This document shows, piece after piece, positions 10,909 to 21,827 of a stretch of DNA of 64,000 nt. This DNA comes from Branchinecta lynchi (taxonomy: Eukaryota; Arthropoda; Branchiopoda; Anostraca; Branchinectidae): assembly GCA_023053575.1 (NCBI GenBank), contig JAKZAP010000008.1, forward strand, positions 6,156,715 to 6,220,714, in the 5' to 3' direction. How positions within the stretch are numbered: position 1 is the first letter of the stretch; each line of letters opens with the position of its first letter. The position numbers and the translations under genes were made by a program. The notes below the pieces were generated by a model, which had not been told where the DNA came from, searched no databases, and saw nothing but the letters and a program-made list of their open reading frames with translations.

Positions 10909-12295
10909 CAGGGGCGTCACTATGGGGGGACTCCCCCCTCCAAAGGTGTTGAGAAAGTACTTTCATCGGGCGAAGCCCGGCGCCCGGAGAAAGTTCACTA
11001 CAGAAGAAATATAATTTTGTATGCTTTTGTCGAGCGTCAGTCGACTCGTCGTCACATTGAGCTCTTTTTATACGCAAGAAACAGAATCCTGCTAACATTT
11101 GTGGGACAAAACACAGAAGAAATCAAATTCTGCATGCTTTTGTCGGGTCTCGGTACTGTCGTCGGCCCATCTGGTTCTTTTTATACATAAGAGGAATACG
11201 GAAGAAATACAATTTTGCTTAGGCGTCGGTCGACTCATCGGCCCATCCGGTTCTGTTTATAGGCCTACGTAAGAAATCAAATTCTGCAAACTTTGTCAGG
11301 CACGTCCGGGAAGTTGTAGTCTCGTAGGTACAACGGTTCTGTTGTGGTATTCTCGGTGGTATTCTCGTCGGCACATCGGGTTCTTTTTACACATAAAAAA
11401 TCAAATTCTGTAAACGTTTATCTGGCGCATCCAGAAAGTTTTAAGTTTCGTCGGCACATAAGCTTCTATTTACATGTAACAAATACAGATCTTTACAGTC
11501 TTATCGGGCAAAACACAGAAAAAAATTTAATTCTGAATGCTTTTGTCGGGCGTCGGTATTCTTTCGGCACATCGGGTTCTTTTCACACGTAAGAAATCAA
11601 ATTCTGCAAAAAAATTTCGGGACCAAATTTGCACAGAAATAATACAGATTAAAAAAATTCGCATGCCGCGCTTATTCTGGGTAGGCTATAGCTTATTCTG
11701 GGTATAATCGTTGGAAGCTTCGCTTTTTAGATAAAGTTGAAACGAAAAGGCGAATGTGTAAATTTAAATATTCGAATTTACATTAAAGGAACAATCTCAA
11801 CAGTGGCATTAAAATTAGTTTTACAGAAAATTTTGCCTGCGGCGCATTTCGTAGTATCTCTATTTACAAGATCGGTGTTTCACTTAGTTGGCGTTTTACG
11901 ATTGACATTCTTGGGGGTCTGAGACAAGTTAAAAGAAAGAATGTGTATGGTAGGTAGGATATCGAACAAAAATTCCGGAAAAAACACAAGTCTAAACAAT
12001 TTCGCCTGCGCCGCTTACTTCAATTTGTTCAGGGTACAGTCGTTGGAAGCTTTGCTTTTTGGCGAAAGTTGAAATGAAAAGCCGAACATATGAACTTTAT
12101 TACGCGAAGTTACATTAAAGGAACTACCTCAACTGATGCATTTTACACCGGTTACCTCAACTGATTATTTTCACACGGGTTCTATTCTACGCTGGTGGGA
12201 TGTGTACGCCGTTGCCACTTTTTAGTCCGTCGGCACAAACCGGATGCCCCTCCCCCCCCCCCCTCCCCAAAGGTAAAAGGCTAGTGACGACCCTG
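10909..12295. mobile_element. hAT-like non-autonomous element with internal repeats
   Basis: The left end is CAGGGGCGTCACTA and the right end is the inverted TAGTGACGACCCTG. Flanking 8-mers ATGAGCCA and ATGACCCC match at 6 of 8 positions, a weak target duplication. The same terminal sequence occurs with better target duplications at 57227-58007 and 63381-63709. The interior (about 10990-11620) is a run of degenerate repeats with AAATCAAATTCTGCA and TCGGGTTCTTTTTA strings. No transposase was recognised. Confidence 0.65.
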
Positions 12296-12642
12296 ATGAC
12301 CCCATGATCAATTTTGCCCAAGGATTTTGTCTAGAAATGAATTCCTATCACTCTTAAAGTGTGCATCTTGATCGAAAAGAAGAAAAAATGCCTTGGACCA
12401 AACTATTTATATTCATGATCCTAAAGGCCCAGGATCACTTTCTGCCTGAAGTGATTTAATTAAAGACGAATTTCTAGAACCATTAAAGTGCGCATCATCA
12501 CAGTGCAAAAATAAAATACTTTTTACCAAACGATACATTCTCATGATTTCCAAGGGTTCATCATCATTCTTATCTCGAAGGATTGCTTACAAGTGATAAC
12601 AACAAACCCACAAATTGGCAAACTCCTACTATTATACTCTTA
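12296..12642. other. unassigned AT-rich stretch
   Basis: No gene, RNA or repeat was recognised. Confidence 0.4.
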
Positions 12643-12682
12643 CCTAGCCTTGCAAGTGCCATATGAGTTTCTAGCTCTTGTT
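12643..12682 (-). repeat. X start-module fragment
   Basis: GCAAGTGCCATATGAGTTTCTAGCTCTTGTT is the reverse complement of the X start module (CAAGAGCTACGAGCTCATATGGCACTTG) with few changes. It is not attached to an X interior. Confidence 0.6.
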
Positions 12683-12959
12683 GTTTTACCATGAGGAAGT
12701 AAAAAATTCAAGGGTTTTGAAGCATCCTTCACCGAGATTTTATAAATTTTGGAGGTTTCGCAGCATGCTTTTGTTCACTTCTTTTCCTGTTCTATTACAA
12801 ACATCAAACAAAAAAAATAGAGGGGGAGAGTACTATCCCCCCCCGCCCCCCCCCCCCTAACGAAACAAGACCAAAGGTGTCGATGGGATCCCAAAAATCG
12901 AATATTTGATTCACACAATAGGGTCTTGTCTTCACCAGATCCAGTCTTCGCCAGGCTAA

Positions 12960-15599
12960 TCATCAGAGAAAACCAAGAAAACCAAGATTTTATGTCGAGC
13001 TGGCTTTAGTTCATGCTTGTCATTCCCAGTACCTGCAGATGACCGCCTTCAACCAGTGAATATTCTGATTAATGGTAACAGTAGTCTTTTTGTCAATGTA
13101 TACATGCCTGTGTGCACACAAGAAAACCTGTCGGAATTCCGGTTGTACCTTGGTAGGCTAGCCTCTTCTTTGTGCGGTGATTTTTCCCAGGTTTGTTTTG
13201 TTGGTGACTTCAATGCGAACTCGACTGGTGATACGCTATTTAATAAGGAACTTGAGGAGTTTGTGGCTCATAATAACCTTACGATTTCAGATCGGGTGTC
13301 CCTTGATCCTACTTCTTTCACATATATGAGTCCGATCGGGAATACATCGTGGTTAGATCATGTTGTTTGTTCTGATTCGCTTCATCCATTATTGAGTGAA
13401 GTGCGTATAATGTATGATGTATTTGGGTCTGATCATTTTCCATTAGTGTTTAGTTTACCCTTTAGTTCCCCTGATAATATTTGTCGGAATGTTCCTTCTG
13501 ACCCCCCTGTTATTTCCCCTCCCAGAGTGGATTGGGCTAAGGCGTCTACGTCCCAGATAAAGGCTTATGCTGAGCGTGTGGACCGGAGGATTTTGGGCCT
13601 TGATATTGCATCTCTTTATTCTTGTTCTTCTAGTTTCTGTGTGAGTAGTGATCATTCTAAGAAGCTTGAGTATCTGTATTTTACTATTGTGTCTATCCTT
13701 ATAGTTTCTGCATGCGAAACTTTGCCTGGGTTTGGTCTTCCTTCTGGTATAACTAATCGTAATAATGAAATAATACCAGGCTGGAATACGCATGTGCGGT
13801 ACTACTATCGTTCAGCCAAGGAGGCCTTCCTAACGTGGATTTCACATGGTAGGTTGACTGGAGATCAATTTGACCTTATTCGAAGATCGCTTAATGGTAA
13901 GTTTCGAGGAGCCCTTCGTTGGTGTAAAAGGAATTCTACTATGTTGAGGGCGAGAGCTCTGGCGGATAGCCTTAGGTCCGCAAAGTTTACTACTTTTTGG
14001 AAGGCTGTATCGAAGTCTAAGCAGCCTTTTTCTCCAAAAGTTGTTGATAGAGTAGAGAATGCTGTTGGGTCTCTAGCTATCACTGAGTTGTGGCGGAGCC
14101 ATTTCTGTGGTGTGTTTTCTTCTGTGAAATCTAATTCTTCTCAGTATATAGCGGCAACGGCATCTGATTCTCTCCTAAATTCTGGAGAGCAGCTGATTTC
14201 GCTTGATGTAGTTACTAAAGCGATTTCTGGGCTCTCCGGTAGTAAGATTGGTGGACTTGATGGTGTTTCCGCTAACCATTTAAAGCATGCTGGACCTTCT
14301 CTTGTGTGTGTTCTTTCTTTGCTTTTTAATGGGTGTTTAATTCACCAGTTTGTTCCTGGGGCTCTGGCTGAAGTTTGCCTTGTGCCTGTACCTAAGTGCC
14401 CGACTGGGGATATGACGGCTTTGGCTAACTATCGTCCGATTGCTCTGGCAGCAGTAGTGTCAAAATTATTTGAGAAATGTCTGTATAACTTACTTCAACC
14501 TAGTATAAATTCATCCCAATATCAGTTTGGATTCAAGGAAAAGTCTTCTACTGAGTTTTGTGTTTTTATTTTGAAGACAGTTATACAGTATTTCTGGTTG
14601 TTCTCAAGCCCTGTATTCGTTTGTTTTATTGATGCAAAGGCGGCGTTCGATAGGGTCAACCACGAGAAGCTTCTTTTTAAGATGGTCTCGCGGGGTGTGG
14701 ACCCTCGTATTGTGGGTACATTGGCTGCTTGGTTCCAAACACAGAGATTTCGTGTAAAGTGGGGAGGTATACTAAGCCTGCCATTCTCTGTTCTTAATGG
14801 TGTTCGACAGGGTGGTGTCCTTTCTCCTTTATTATATAACCTGTATGTGGATGAACTAAATGTTTCGTTGGCTAATATTGGTGTTGGTTGCTTTGTGCAG
14901 GGTTTTTGCTTTAATAACCTTAGCTACGCAGATGACCTTGCCATTCTTGCCCCAACTGTGGCAGCCCTGAACAAGCTTCTGGCTGTCTGTGACCGGTTTG
15001 CCGTGGCTAATGATGTAATCTACAATACAAAAAAGACTTTTTGTATGGCGTTCATCCCACCTGGCATGTCTCTCAAGCACATACCTACTGCTATCCTATC
15101 TGGAGTACCGCTTGTGTTTGTACAGTCTTTTAAGTATTTGGGATATACTTTCTGCAGTTCACTTAGAGACGACCTCCATGTTTCAGTGGTGTCCCGATCA
15201 CTGTGTGTCCGTGCTAATATCCTTATTAGAAAGTTCTCTAGTTGTGATTCTTCAGTTAAAACTTTCCTTTTCAGGGCTTACTGTACTCCACTGTATTGTT
15301 TGTCACTAACCCACTCTACATCTGTGAAATGCGAGAATACTTTTAGAGTTCTTTATAACAATTCATTCCGGTGGCTACATGGTCTACCTTGGAACTGTAG
15401 TGCTTCCGGGATGTTTGTCGGTGAGGGTCTTCCTTCTTTTGGGGAACTCAGGCGTCGGTCTATCTTCTCTCTCCAGACCCGGATCCTCCGGTCCAGTAAT
15501 CCACTCCTTGTGATTCTCTCGGGCCCAAACATGCGGTTATCCTTACCTCTGTGGATGGCATGGAACCGTGAGCTGTATTCAGTATTTGATGTTGGGTAG
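12960..15599 (+). CDS. non-LTR retrotransposon polyprotein (endonuclease-reverse transcriptase), 5'-truncated
   Basis: The frame is open from 12960 to the stop at 15599, but element sequence starts near 12990 after a Y repeat, so the protein lacks the first part of its endonuclease. The remaining EN motifs are VNVYMP, VGDFNAN, SWLDHVVCS and GSDHFPLV, the last being the catalytic SDH motif of APE-type endonucleases. The reverse transcriptase follows: LANYRPIALAAVVSKLFEK, FIDAKAAFDRVNHEK, GVRQGGVLSPLLYNLYV and the active site LSYADDLAIL. About 870 codons have no stop or frameshift, so insertion was recent; 5' truncation is typical of LINEs. The first M at 13017 is a TTG and not a supported start. 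It is a different family from the element at 1-1680, with a CR1/L2-like style. Confidence 0.9.
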   Translation, partial: SSEKTKKTKILCRAGFSSCLSFPVPADDRLQPVNILINGNSSLFVNVYMPVCTQENLSEFRLYLGRLASSLCGDFSQVCFVGDFNANSTGDTLFNKELEEFVAHNNLTISDRVSLDPTSFTYMSPIGNTSWLDHVVCSDSLHPLLSEVRIMYDVFGSDHFPLVFSLPFSSPDNICRNVPSDPPVISPPRVDWAKASTSQIKAYAERVDRRILGLDIASLYSCSSSFCVSSDHSKKLEYLYFTIVSILIVSACETLPGFGLPSGITNRNNEIIPGWNTHVRYYYRSAKEAFLTWISHGRLTGDQFDLIRRSLNGKFRGALRWCKRNSTMLRARALADSLRSAKFTTFWKAVSKSKQPFSPKVVDRVENAVGSLAITELWRSHFCGVFSSVKSNSSQYIAATASDSLLNSGEQLISLDVVTKAISGLSGSKIGGLDGVSANHLKHAGPSLVCVLSLLFNGCLIHQFVPGALAEVCLVPVPKCPTGDMTALANYRPIALAAVVSKLFEKCLYNLLQPSINSSQYQFGFKEKSSTEFCVFILKTVIQYFWLFSSPVFVCFIDAKAAFDRVNHEKLLFKMVSRGVDPRIVGTLAAWFQTQRFRVKWGGILSLPFSVLNGVRQGGVLSPLLYNLYVDELNVSLANIGVGCFVQGFCFNNLSYADDLAILAPTVAALNKLLAVCDRFAVANDVIYNTKKTFCMAFIPPGMSLKHIPTAILSGVPLVFVQSFKYLGYTFCSSLRDDLHVSVVSRSLCVRANILIRKFSSCDSSVKTFLFRAYCTPLYCLSLTHSTSVKCENTFRVLYNNSFRWLHGLPWNCSASGMFVGEGLPSFGELRRRSIFSLQTRILRSSNPLLVILSGPNMRLSLPLWMAWNRELYSVFDVG

Positions 15600-15690
15600 A
15601 TTATTGTTTTTAGTTGTTAATATTTATTGTTAGTTGTTTAGTATGGCCCAAGTTGGCCGTTTTATTAGATCAAATAAATAAATAAATAAA
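15600..15690 (+). mobile_element. 3' UTR and AAAT-repeat tail of the non-LTR element
   Basis: A short 3' UTR follows the polyprotein stop and ends in CAAATAAATAAATAAATAAA (about 15671-15690). Y sequence resumes directly after it. Confidence 0.75.
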
Positions 15691-16440
15691 GTTCAGATAT
15701 ACCTCTATAAGCCATATCTATTTCGACGATACTGACCGAGACTTCCTGCTTTACTTCTGCCAAGTTTCCGGTTTCGCCCGAATTCCGAGCAAACTACTAG
15801 TCCAGCAAAAAAGAAAATTCAGAAACAAATCCAGCGTCATTTCCCTATAAAGAACATCTAATCAACTTTGAATAAAAGTTTGACTTAAAACAAAAAAAAA
15901 TCCGGTTACAACCGGATTCCGGACTAATTATATGTCCGGGTAAAAAATGATTATCATATACAGACTCAGCCTCTCTTCTTACCCCTTAATCTGTCATCTA
16001 ATCAAAAATGTTCAGCATGTCTTTTTACCCCTAGATTGAACATCAACTTCAAATGAAACTTTTACTTTTAACCGGTTCTTGCCGGATTCCGGATGAACTA
16101 CTTGTTCGGCGAGAAAATGGTTTTCATCATCGTGTTCAACATGTCTTCTTACCCCTAAATCGACCGTTTAATCAACTTCAAATAAAACTTTTACTTTAAA
16201 CCAACTTTCCGGTTTTTGCCGGATTCCGGACGAACCCTTAATGTGAACCCCCTCCCCCACCCCTAAATATAGAGCTACAGAGCCCATCTACGAACTTGAC
16301 TTTACCCTTAACCCAATGAGTCCTCACACCAAGTTTCATCAAAATATCTCATTCCCTTCGAGAGTTATAGTGCGCACAGACGGACGGACTTTTGCGATGT
16401 CATAGGTATCCCTCTACTTACGTTTTGGGATCCCCAAAAA

Positions 16441-17323
16441 GTACGCCATTTGGCTTCCAATTTTAATATCCACACCATAATATCCATATCCCAAATTAGA
16501 ATACTAAAATATGATGCAATATATACCCTACAGAGAAGCTCAAAAATCAAAGATTAAATCTGTGCCTTTAAGGCTTGGTTTTCATATGCGTCCAAATCCT
16601 GGAATCGGATCCGAATGTTGGCAGTCCCATCTGTTCGATTTTCAACGCTGGATGTCAAATTCAAAATTGAATCCGAAATTCAGGTGGAATATTCGTATCA
16701 TATCGGAAAACAATGTGCCAGAGCTAAGTGCCAGTTGTCAGTCCGAAATGTCAAACATTGTAAAGAAGGAGTCTTATAACGTCAATGTGTCCCCACCCAC
16801 TGGAGAAAAAACTGTCAAGGCTGTAGTAAGTTCCAACCGTCATAAAACTTATAGCGAAGACTGTCATTGAACGAATAAATGATTAATTCATTCACTGTCA
16901 TTCTGGCCTAGGTTTTTATGTCCAGGATTCCTCACAAGCTAACTTCAGCCCCTTCCCACGGAAGTAAGGAAGCAACATCCTCCCAAGCGGCTGAAAAATC
17001 TCCATAGTGAGGTATGTTACTGTTACTTAAAATTAGACACCTGATATTATTTTTCACAAAACAGTCACTGCACTTAGCTCAGCTGCTGCTAGCTTTCGGC
17101 AACACTACAAACTTTTGACCTAATCAAAGGTTGGTGAAATTTTAGTTTTTGACTGTTTGGAAACCGTCCTGTAAAGCAATAATTGCCCTAAAAGGGCAAT
17201 GTTTCTGTTAAAGAGGGCTGGTTCAAAAACTGGTTCCAAAATATCTGGCAATGACACACAACGACACACTCTGTTCACACACTTGGACATATTTTTTTAT
17301 CTGTGAAAACATAAATCTATCTA
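16441..17323. other. unassigned stretch
   Basis: A 119-codon frame at 16511-16870 shows no recognisable domain and no convincing splice context. A second frame of the same segment was also unrecognised. I see no gene I can support. Confidence 0.35.
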
Positions 17324-17331
17324 AACAACTG

Positions 17332-18893
17332 CAGTCATACACAAATCCTCAATTTTTGGGCATGGTGCTCCAACCTGTGTGCATGCCCCAATCTGTGGGC
17401 ATGGTGCTCATACATTCGTGCACCATGCCCTGTAGCAAGGGCATGATACAGGCGTGGTACCTGACTTCATTTTACGCTACCTCGAATGATGTAGCGAAAA
17501 TGTTAACATGAAATGTACATGTTGTCCTGACAGTCAGGAGGCAAAATATGACTTTTTTCAAGTCATTTGTCCAGAAATATTCAAATTCAGTGCCTTTTCT
17601 TTGTTTTGAAGCTGCTCTGAAAAGTGATTTTCTGGCTATTGACTTTGGTAACTATCTTTTCTCATCATTTTGTTAGTTACGGTGAGGAATTTGAGCTAAG
17701 GTTATAATGATGTGCTCTTGTTTGAAAAGAAAAGTATGTTTAAGAGGAAATATAGAAGCAATATTTATTTTATCCAATTTGTAAACTATTCAATTAGCTT
17801 CTCTAGTTTTTTTTTTTTGTCATATTTGTTGGTTCCTTTTTAAGCCAGATAGGTTATTCAGGAGGAAAGACTTCTCTGGAAACTTGAAATCTTGTCTGAG
17901 GTTAGATACCCCTCCTGTACCCCCATAAAAATCTGTTTGAAAAGCAGATTTTCGTTTCAGATTCTCAGTTCAGTTTTGGGGATAGTGCCCATACGTTGGG
18001 ACACCATGCCCTGGAGCATGGGCATGGTACCCCTGTGAAATTTGGTTTAACTAAGACTGGTTACATTCCTAAATAGGGTTCTTCCTGTCCCAGATCAAAA
18101 GATACCTGATTTTACTTTCTATCCAACCTCATTTTCCAATTTACAAAATGTTAGAGCACTTCCAACACACACAGAGTTTTTTGGAGGCCACTTCTCTTCT
18201 AGTTAGTTTATCCTATTCTTTTTCAGAAAATTGCTGCTAGGTAGCATGGATGAGGCAAGCTTTTCAATCTGTTAACTGGAGCAAATATTTCCTTTAGACT
18301 GTTTGCCTTGTATTTTATTTATTTTGAGTGATTTTTTTTTTACTCTGACTTTTTGGAAAAGGATTGAGTAACCTAGTGGCAACTACCTGGAACAGGATAG
18401 AGTAAACCCACTGGGAAAGAAGTTTCCTCCATAAAACTCTCTGTATCTTGGTAGTGCTCTAACATTTTGAAAATTGGAAAATGAGGTTGGATAGAAAGTG
18501 AAATCAGGTATCTTTTGATCTAGGACAGGAAGAAGACCTGAAGAAGACCCTATTTAGGTATGTAGCCAGTGTCAGTTTAACCAAATTTCACAGGGGTACC
18601 ATGCCCATGCCCAAAAACTGAGGATTTGTGTACAGTAGAGGTATGCTTATGTGAACAGTTGCTTTAATGTGAACAGTGCAGTTTTAAGCTAAATGGCAGA
18701 ATGAAGATCAAAATACTCATACAGGTGTTTTCAGCTTAATTACCTACTTTGGCTAACTGGCAGTTAGCTTTAAACAGGGCAAGGGCATGAAAATGGCACA
18801 AAGTCCATTGTCAACAAACATTCACATAAGCATAGGCTACCTCTACTGTATGACTGGTACCATGCCCAAAATTTGAGGATTTGGGTATGACTG
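17332..18893. mobile_element. hAT-type foldback element, 1.56 kb, carrying a nested MITE
   Basis: The ends are inverted repeats: left CAGTCATACACAAATCCTCA, right TGAGGATTTGGGTATGACTG. Flanking 8-mers AACAACTG (17324-17331) and AACAACTA (18894-18901) match at 7 of 8 positions, the target duplication length of hAT elements. The interior from about 17960 to 18630 is itself a large inverted repeat (CTATCCAACCTCATTTTCCA near 18120 against its complement near 18475). It has no transposase and is related to 19045-19835. Confidence 0.8.
18633..18848. mobile_element. mariner-like MITE nested in the hAT element
   Basis: The ends are CAGTAGAGGTATGCTTATGT and its inverted form ending AAGCATAGGCTACCTCTACTG. 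The flanks are TA (18631-18632 and 18849-18850), the Tc1/mariner target duplication. A related copy lies at 61799-62002. It is 216 bp with no coding capacity. Confidence 0.8.
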
Positions 18894-19044
18894 AACAACT
18901 AGATTGTGCCTGTTTGTGACTAAAACTAAAAGCATACCGAACAAAGTATTGACTACTGTTTACCATTGGTGAATGTCCAATAGCTTTCTGAGAAGTATAT
19001 TCTATGTTTGAATAGCCTATGAAACAGAGAGAGAGGCGTCACTT

Positions 19045-19835
19045 CAGTCATGCACAAATCCTCAATTTTTGGGCATGGTGCCCCAACGTCTGGGCATGGT
19101 ACCCATACGTTGGAGCACCATGCTCTGGAGCATCGGCATGGTACCCCTGTGAAATTTGGATAAACTGAGACTGGTTACATACCTAAATAGGGCCTTCTCC
19201 CTGTCCTAGATCAAAAGATACCTGATTTTACTTTCTATCCAACCTCATTTTCCAATTTACAAAATGTTAGAGCACTTCCAAGATACCTAGAGTTTTTTGG
19301 AGGCCACTTCTCTTCTAGTGGGCTTATCCTATCTTTTTTCAGAAAATTGCTGCTAGGTAGCATGGATGAGGCAAGCTTTTCAATCTGTTCACTGGAGCAA
19401 ATGTTTCCTTAAGATTGTTTGCCTTTTATTGTATTTATTTTGAGTTATTTTTTTTTACCTGTTTTTACTCTGACTTTTTGACAACATGGAAAAGGATTGA
19501 GTAACCTAGTGGCAACTACCTGTAAAAGGATAGGGTAAACCCACTGAGAAAGAAGTGGCCTCCACAAAACTCTCTGTATCTTGAAAGTGCTCTAACATTT
19601 TGGAAATTGGAAAATGAGGTTGGATAGAAAGTAAAATCAGGTATCTTTTAATCTAGGACAGGGAGAAGGCCCTATTTAGGTATGCAACCAGTCTCAGTTT
19701 ATCCAAATTTCACAGGGGTACCATGCCCATGCTCCAGAGCATGGTGCTCCAACGTATGGGTACCATGCCCATACGTTCGGGCATGCCCAGACGTTGGGGC
19801 ACCATGCCCAAAAATTGAGGATTTGTGCATGACTG
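19045..19835. mobile_element. hAT-type foldback element, 791 bp
   Basis: The long terminal inverted repeats begin CAGTCATGCACAAATCCTCA and end in the complement ATTTGTGCATGACTG. The flanking 8-mer CGTCACTT is identical on both sides (19037-19044 and 19836-19843), a perfect hAT target duplication. The interior is largely palindromic and related to 17960-18630. The terminal regions repeat a motif of the form GGGCATGGT(G/A)C several times. It must depend on an outside transposase. Confidence 0.9.
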
Positions 19836-19864
19836 CGTCACTTGCAGGCCAAATCTTTCCAACA

Positions 19865-20089
19865 GTTGGGCACCAGACTTTTTGGAGAATTCTCCTCCAA
19901 AGGGGAATACCCTGCACAGGTGAAAAAGAATCCCCTGAGGAGGAGATGGTGTTGGGGGAAAAGTGCGGTTTTCCCAACTGCTCACACTTTCCCCCCAACA
20001 CTATCTCCTCCACAGGGGATTCTTTTTCACCTGTGCAGGGGATTCCCCTATGGACGGGAATTCTCCAAAAAGTCTGGTGCCCAACTGTT
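19865..20089. repeat. 225-bp near-perfect palindrome
   Basis: The arm CAGTTGGGCACCAGACTTTT on the left matches the inverted AAAAGTCTGGTGCCCAACTG on the right. Pairing continues toward a centre near 19975 (GGAATTCTCC, CCTGCACAGGTGAAAAAG and CCAACACTATCTCCTCC segments pair). I found no clean target duplication. Frames on both strands read through it only because it is a palindrome. Confidence 0.85.
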
Positions 20090-21100
20090 CAAGAACAAAT
20101 CTGGGACAGGTGAAGAAAACATGCAGCATTCTGGTCCTTCATCCAACCTAATTTACAAGCTATAAGTGTAATGCTGCAGTAATGCTGTACTTGCAATAAG
20201 TGTAATGCTTATTGTTATTTCAAATCCTGACCTTATCAAAAAATCAAGGTTGATCTCTGGATCCTACTTTCGCCTAGGCTAGCTTGAGGGGAATTGTAGT
20301 AAATAAGGAAAGAATGACTGTAGCCCAGTCAAAACGTGGGCACGTCGCAAACTTCCATGAAAATACTTACAAAAACGATTATCACTGGACTGGATTAACT
20401 GTAGATTTTGAAAAAAATAAACTGAAAGAAGACAGCGTTGTCTAGAGACTGGAGTGAGTACTGCCTTTGAAGTCAAGATTTTTTTAAGAAATTTTATCCT
20501 GGAGAAGTCCACGGCAACGCTGACGAAGAACGGTTTATCGGCGCTCCATTTCAAAAAACAATAAAAACGCTGAGAGCCGACCACAGACAGCAAACAAGAG
20601 GCGGCTAGGCTAAAGCAGTGGCTGGAACTGTTGTACCCTGGAAAGCTAACCATGTTCTGAATTGAAGAATGAAGACTACTCGTGTGGATACTAGGATGAT
20701 TGCCCCATTCCAAACAGCAAAGTTTGTTGTGCTATCCTCCAGTCTGCCTCCAGTCTGCCTCCAGTTATTCAATTCAGCAATTGCTGTCCAATCATGCCGC
20801 TCCCCACTACAGAAACATCTTCTCGTAATTTGGTTTGTACTCGTTTTCAGGACCGGTTCTTAACATTTTAGGACACTCCTGTCTCATTGGTTGTTAACAA
20901 ATTAAAAATGGGAGATGGATTTATCCATCCCAGATTTTATGAATGGGTTGAAGGAAGAATGTCTATATACTGCTAGAAACCAGTCTTAAAAATGGGTGAA
21001 GACCAATTTATGAAAAGGTTTGTCCGTACAGTAGCGGGGCCCGGGCATTAATTTGACCAGATTAGAGAGAGATTTATTATTCTGTGGATTAGGCCTGGCG
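20090..21100. other. unassigned stretch
   Basis: A 144-codon - strand frame (20713-20279) is open but shows no recognisable domain. No other gene or repeat was identified. Confidence 0.35.
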
Positions 21101-21108
21101 ATCCTAAT

Positions 21109-21819
21109 CAGTCTAGTACATTAGCCCCTTTTCAGGCACGGTGCTGAAATGTCTAGCACCATGCCTGGGTGCTAGACATTCAAGCACTGTACCTTGGATT
21201 TCATGTATGGTGCATGGATTTCAGTACACAGTGCACAACAGTGCATACATCAAAAACACAGTTTCTGTCATGACAACTGAGCACCAGCTCGGACAGGGCT
21301 GAAATTACTACCATGAATTAGAGAAATCAAAGACAATCCTTTATATATTTCTCACAACAAAAACAAAAGTGCTCAGCTGATGACAGATGTGAAAAACCTC
21401 ATTTCCTTTTCTACATAGTCAAGGGTTTTGCATGCAAAGTGTCCTGTGCCTCAGCTTTTTCTACCTAGCAGCCAACCAGAATATTGGCTCTTGGGGAATA
21501 GATAGGGAAAATACATGGAAAATAGATAGGGTGCTTTTAGGTTTTTCATCTCCATCATCATTAGAGCCCTTTTGTTTTTGTTGTGAAAAATATGTAAAGG
21601 ATTGTCTTTGATTTCTCTAATTCATAGTAGTAATTTCAGCCCTGTCCGAGCTGGTGCTCAGTTGTGATGACAGAAATTATGTTTTTTCTGTAAGCACTGT
21701 ATACTGAAATCCATGCACCATACATGAAATCCAAGGTACAGTGCTTGAACGTCTAGCACCCAGGCATAGTGCTAGACGTTTGAGCACCGTGCCTGAAATG
21801 GGGCTAGTGTACTAGACTG
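21109..21819. mobile_element. hAT-type foldback element, copy 1 of the CAGTCTAGTACA family
   Basis: The ends are CAGTCTAGTACATTAGCCCC and GGGGCTAGTGTACTAGACTG. The flanking 8-mer ATCCTAAT is identical (21101-21108 and 21820-21827). The whole 711 bp folds back on itself. Terminal arms hold alternating CTAGCACC / GGTGCTAG strings. No transposase. A second copy with its own target duplication lies at 59315-60015. Confidence 0.92.
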
Positions 21820-21827
21820 ATCCTAAT

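Larger units (their letters stand above)
12868..16440 (-). repeat. Y repeat, reverse, split by a non-LTR retrotransposon
   Basis: The Y 3' module in reverse (AACAAGACCAAAGGTGTCGATGGGATCCC) starts at about 12868. Y then breaks at AAAACCAAG (about 12985), resumes at GTTCAGATAT (15691), and ends at CTCTACTTACGTTTTGGGATCCCC (about 16435). An uninterrupted Y copy at 50765-50815 reads continuously across this junction in reverse complement, which shows that the sequence between 12986 and 15690 is an insertion. Confidence 0.8.

Noticed and set aside
19682..20113. Cysteine-rich peptide frame (VPCPCSRAWCSNVWVPCPYV)
   Set aside because: It falls on the hAT terminal repeats and the palindrome, with frames open on both strands. 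It is repeat translation, not a gene.
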